Origin: an uncultured Hymenobacter sp. | Lineage (GTDB): Bacteria > Bacteroidota > Bacteroidia > Cytophagales > Hymenobacteraceae | DNA length: 5,054 nt | Assembly (NCBI GenBank): GCA_937871705.1 | Contig: CALMOO010000028.1 | Location: forward strand, 1-5,054 | Reading direction: 5' to 3' | Shown: positions 4,608-5,054 of the stretch, one piece after another | Layout: each line of letters starts with the position of its first letter | How positions within the stretch are numbered: the first letter of the stretch is position 1 | Notes under the pieces: model-generated | What the model was told of the DNA's origin: nothing | The model's database searches: none | Seen by the model: the letters and a program-made list of their open reading frames with translations, nothing else | Made by a program: the position numbers and the translations under genes

Positions 4608-5054
4608 ACGTGCCCCTCTTCCTGACTTGGCTAGCCGGTACGCTGCTGCCGCTAGGTACTTTGTGGCTGGTGTTTCGAGTGGCGCTACGCGGCGAGCGCT
4701 GCTTTGGCTACAACCGCGCTTTGCTGCTGCTAGCGCCAGTGGCGGCCGCGCTGTGGCCGCTGCTACCGCACCCCGAGGTGCCATTGTGGCTGAGTACGCC
4801 CAGCGTTGCCGCGCCGGGAATGGGCATCTCGGTGCTGCTCCCAGTAGTGCAGGTAGGCCAAGCCGCACCGGCGGAGTGGTCGGCCTGGTCGTGGCTATGG
4901 CTGCTCTACCTGGCCGGCGTGGCGTTTGGGCTTGGGCGGCTCGTTTGGCAGGCAGCCCGCCTCCGCAGCTTGGCGCGCCGCCTACCCCGCGAAGTGCGTC
5001 CGGGATACGTGCTAGCCTACACCGGTGGGCAACTGCCTACTAGCTCCTTCAGCC
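4604..5054 (+). CDS. BlaR1/MecR1-type M56 membrane metallopeptidase, N-terminal part (3' end outside window)
   Basis: The gene starts at ATG 4604, overlapping the repressor stop by four bases, and stays open for 150 codons to the window edge. The visible part is an integral membrane N-terminus with three hydrophobic segments at about residues 4-28, 38-56 and 93-116. 'YNRALLLLAP' (36-45) at the start of the second helix is typical of Bacteroidota M56 proteins. The final 'TGGQLPTSSFS' resembles the segment that normally precedes the zinc-site HExxH by a few dozen residues. The catalytic motif itself lies beyond 5054 and is not seen. In the family a signal activates the cytoplasmic-facing zinc protease, which leads to loss of the BlaI-type repressor. 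The sensor domain is C-terminal and absent here. In this phylum it is often not a penicillin-binding domain; TonB, carboxypeptidase-regulatory-like or unknown C-termini occur. The ORF is complete at its start and shows no frameshift. Confidence 0.9.
   Translation, partial: MNVPLFLTWLAGTLLPLGTLWLVFRVALRGERCFGYNRALLLLAPVAAALWPLLPHPEVPLWLSTPSVAAPGMGISVLLPVVQVGQAAPAEWSAWSWLWLLYLAGVAFGLGRLVWQAARLRSLARRLPREVRPGYVLAYTGGQLPTSSFS

Noticed and set aside
4440..4868. 142-codon open frame on the minus strand across the blaI/M56 junction
   Set aside because: It is an Ala/Arg-rich mirror of two well-supported plus-strand genes with no recognisable domain.
4185..5054. Calling the pair blaI/blaR1 for beta-lactam resistance
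   Set aside because: No beta-lactamase gene or penicillin-binding sensor domain is visible, and many Bacteroidota pairs of this kind have other or unknown signals.

Overview
The window looks like chromosomal DNA from a GC-rich member of the Bacteroidota, most likely Hymenobacter or a close relative. This rests on protein character (a small TonB-domain protein, a BlaI/M56 pair, an EmrE-like pump and a GH13 enzyme that read like Cytophagales versions), the absence of Shine-Dalgarno sequences, and promoter candidates of the Bacteroidota type (TTTG, about 20 bases, TAnnTTTG). The genus is an inference from pattern; no marker gene is present.

Layout. Positions 1-284 hold the 3' end of a plus-strand gene, probably an M1-family metallopeptidase. 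It converges on a three-gene minus-strand cluster and is separated from it by a strong hairpin (312-365) that can terminate both sides. The minus-strand cluster reads, in transcription order, Ldh_2-family dehydrogenase (3287/3263 to 2202), GH13 alpha-amylase-type hydrolase (2159 to 762) and EmrE-like SMR efflux protein (698 to 369). The gaps are about 42 and 63 bases with no convincing internal promoter or terminator, so one transcript from a promoter near 3294-3328 is plausible. The three products do not form an obvious single pathway.

Divergent from the dehydrogenase, at 3351-3893, is a 180-residue protein with an N-terminal signal/anchor and a TonB C-terminal domain. Its GC content (about 50% by hand count at its start) is clearly lower than that of its neighbours. 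A gene-free stretch follows (3894-4184). It contains a possible decayed 3' gene end on the minus strand (3959-4045), a good Bacteroidota promoter (4052-4083) and a 53-base near-perfect AT-rich palindrome (4099-4151).

The palindrome lies just upstream of a BlaI/MecI-type repressor gene (4185-4607). That gene overlaps by ATGA with a BlaR1/MecR1-type M56 membrane metalloprotease gene, which runs off the window at 5054. Repressor and protease form the usual sensor/repressor two-gene unit, and the palindrome is the best candidate for its autoregulatory operator. The regulated target is not evident in the window. The nearby TonB-domain gene is one candidate, because M56 proteins and TonB C-terminal domains are often linked in Bacteroidota.

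No rRNA, tRNA, CRISPR array or intact insertion sequence was seen. I found no clear new system. The most interesting part is the 3.3-5.05 kb region with its palindrome, repressor, protease and small TonB-domain protein.
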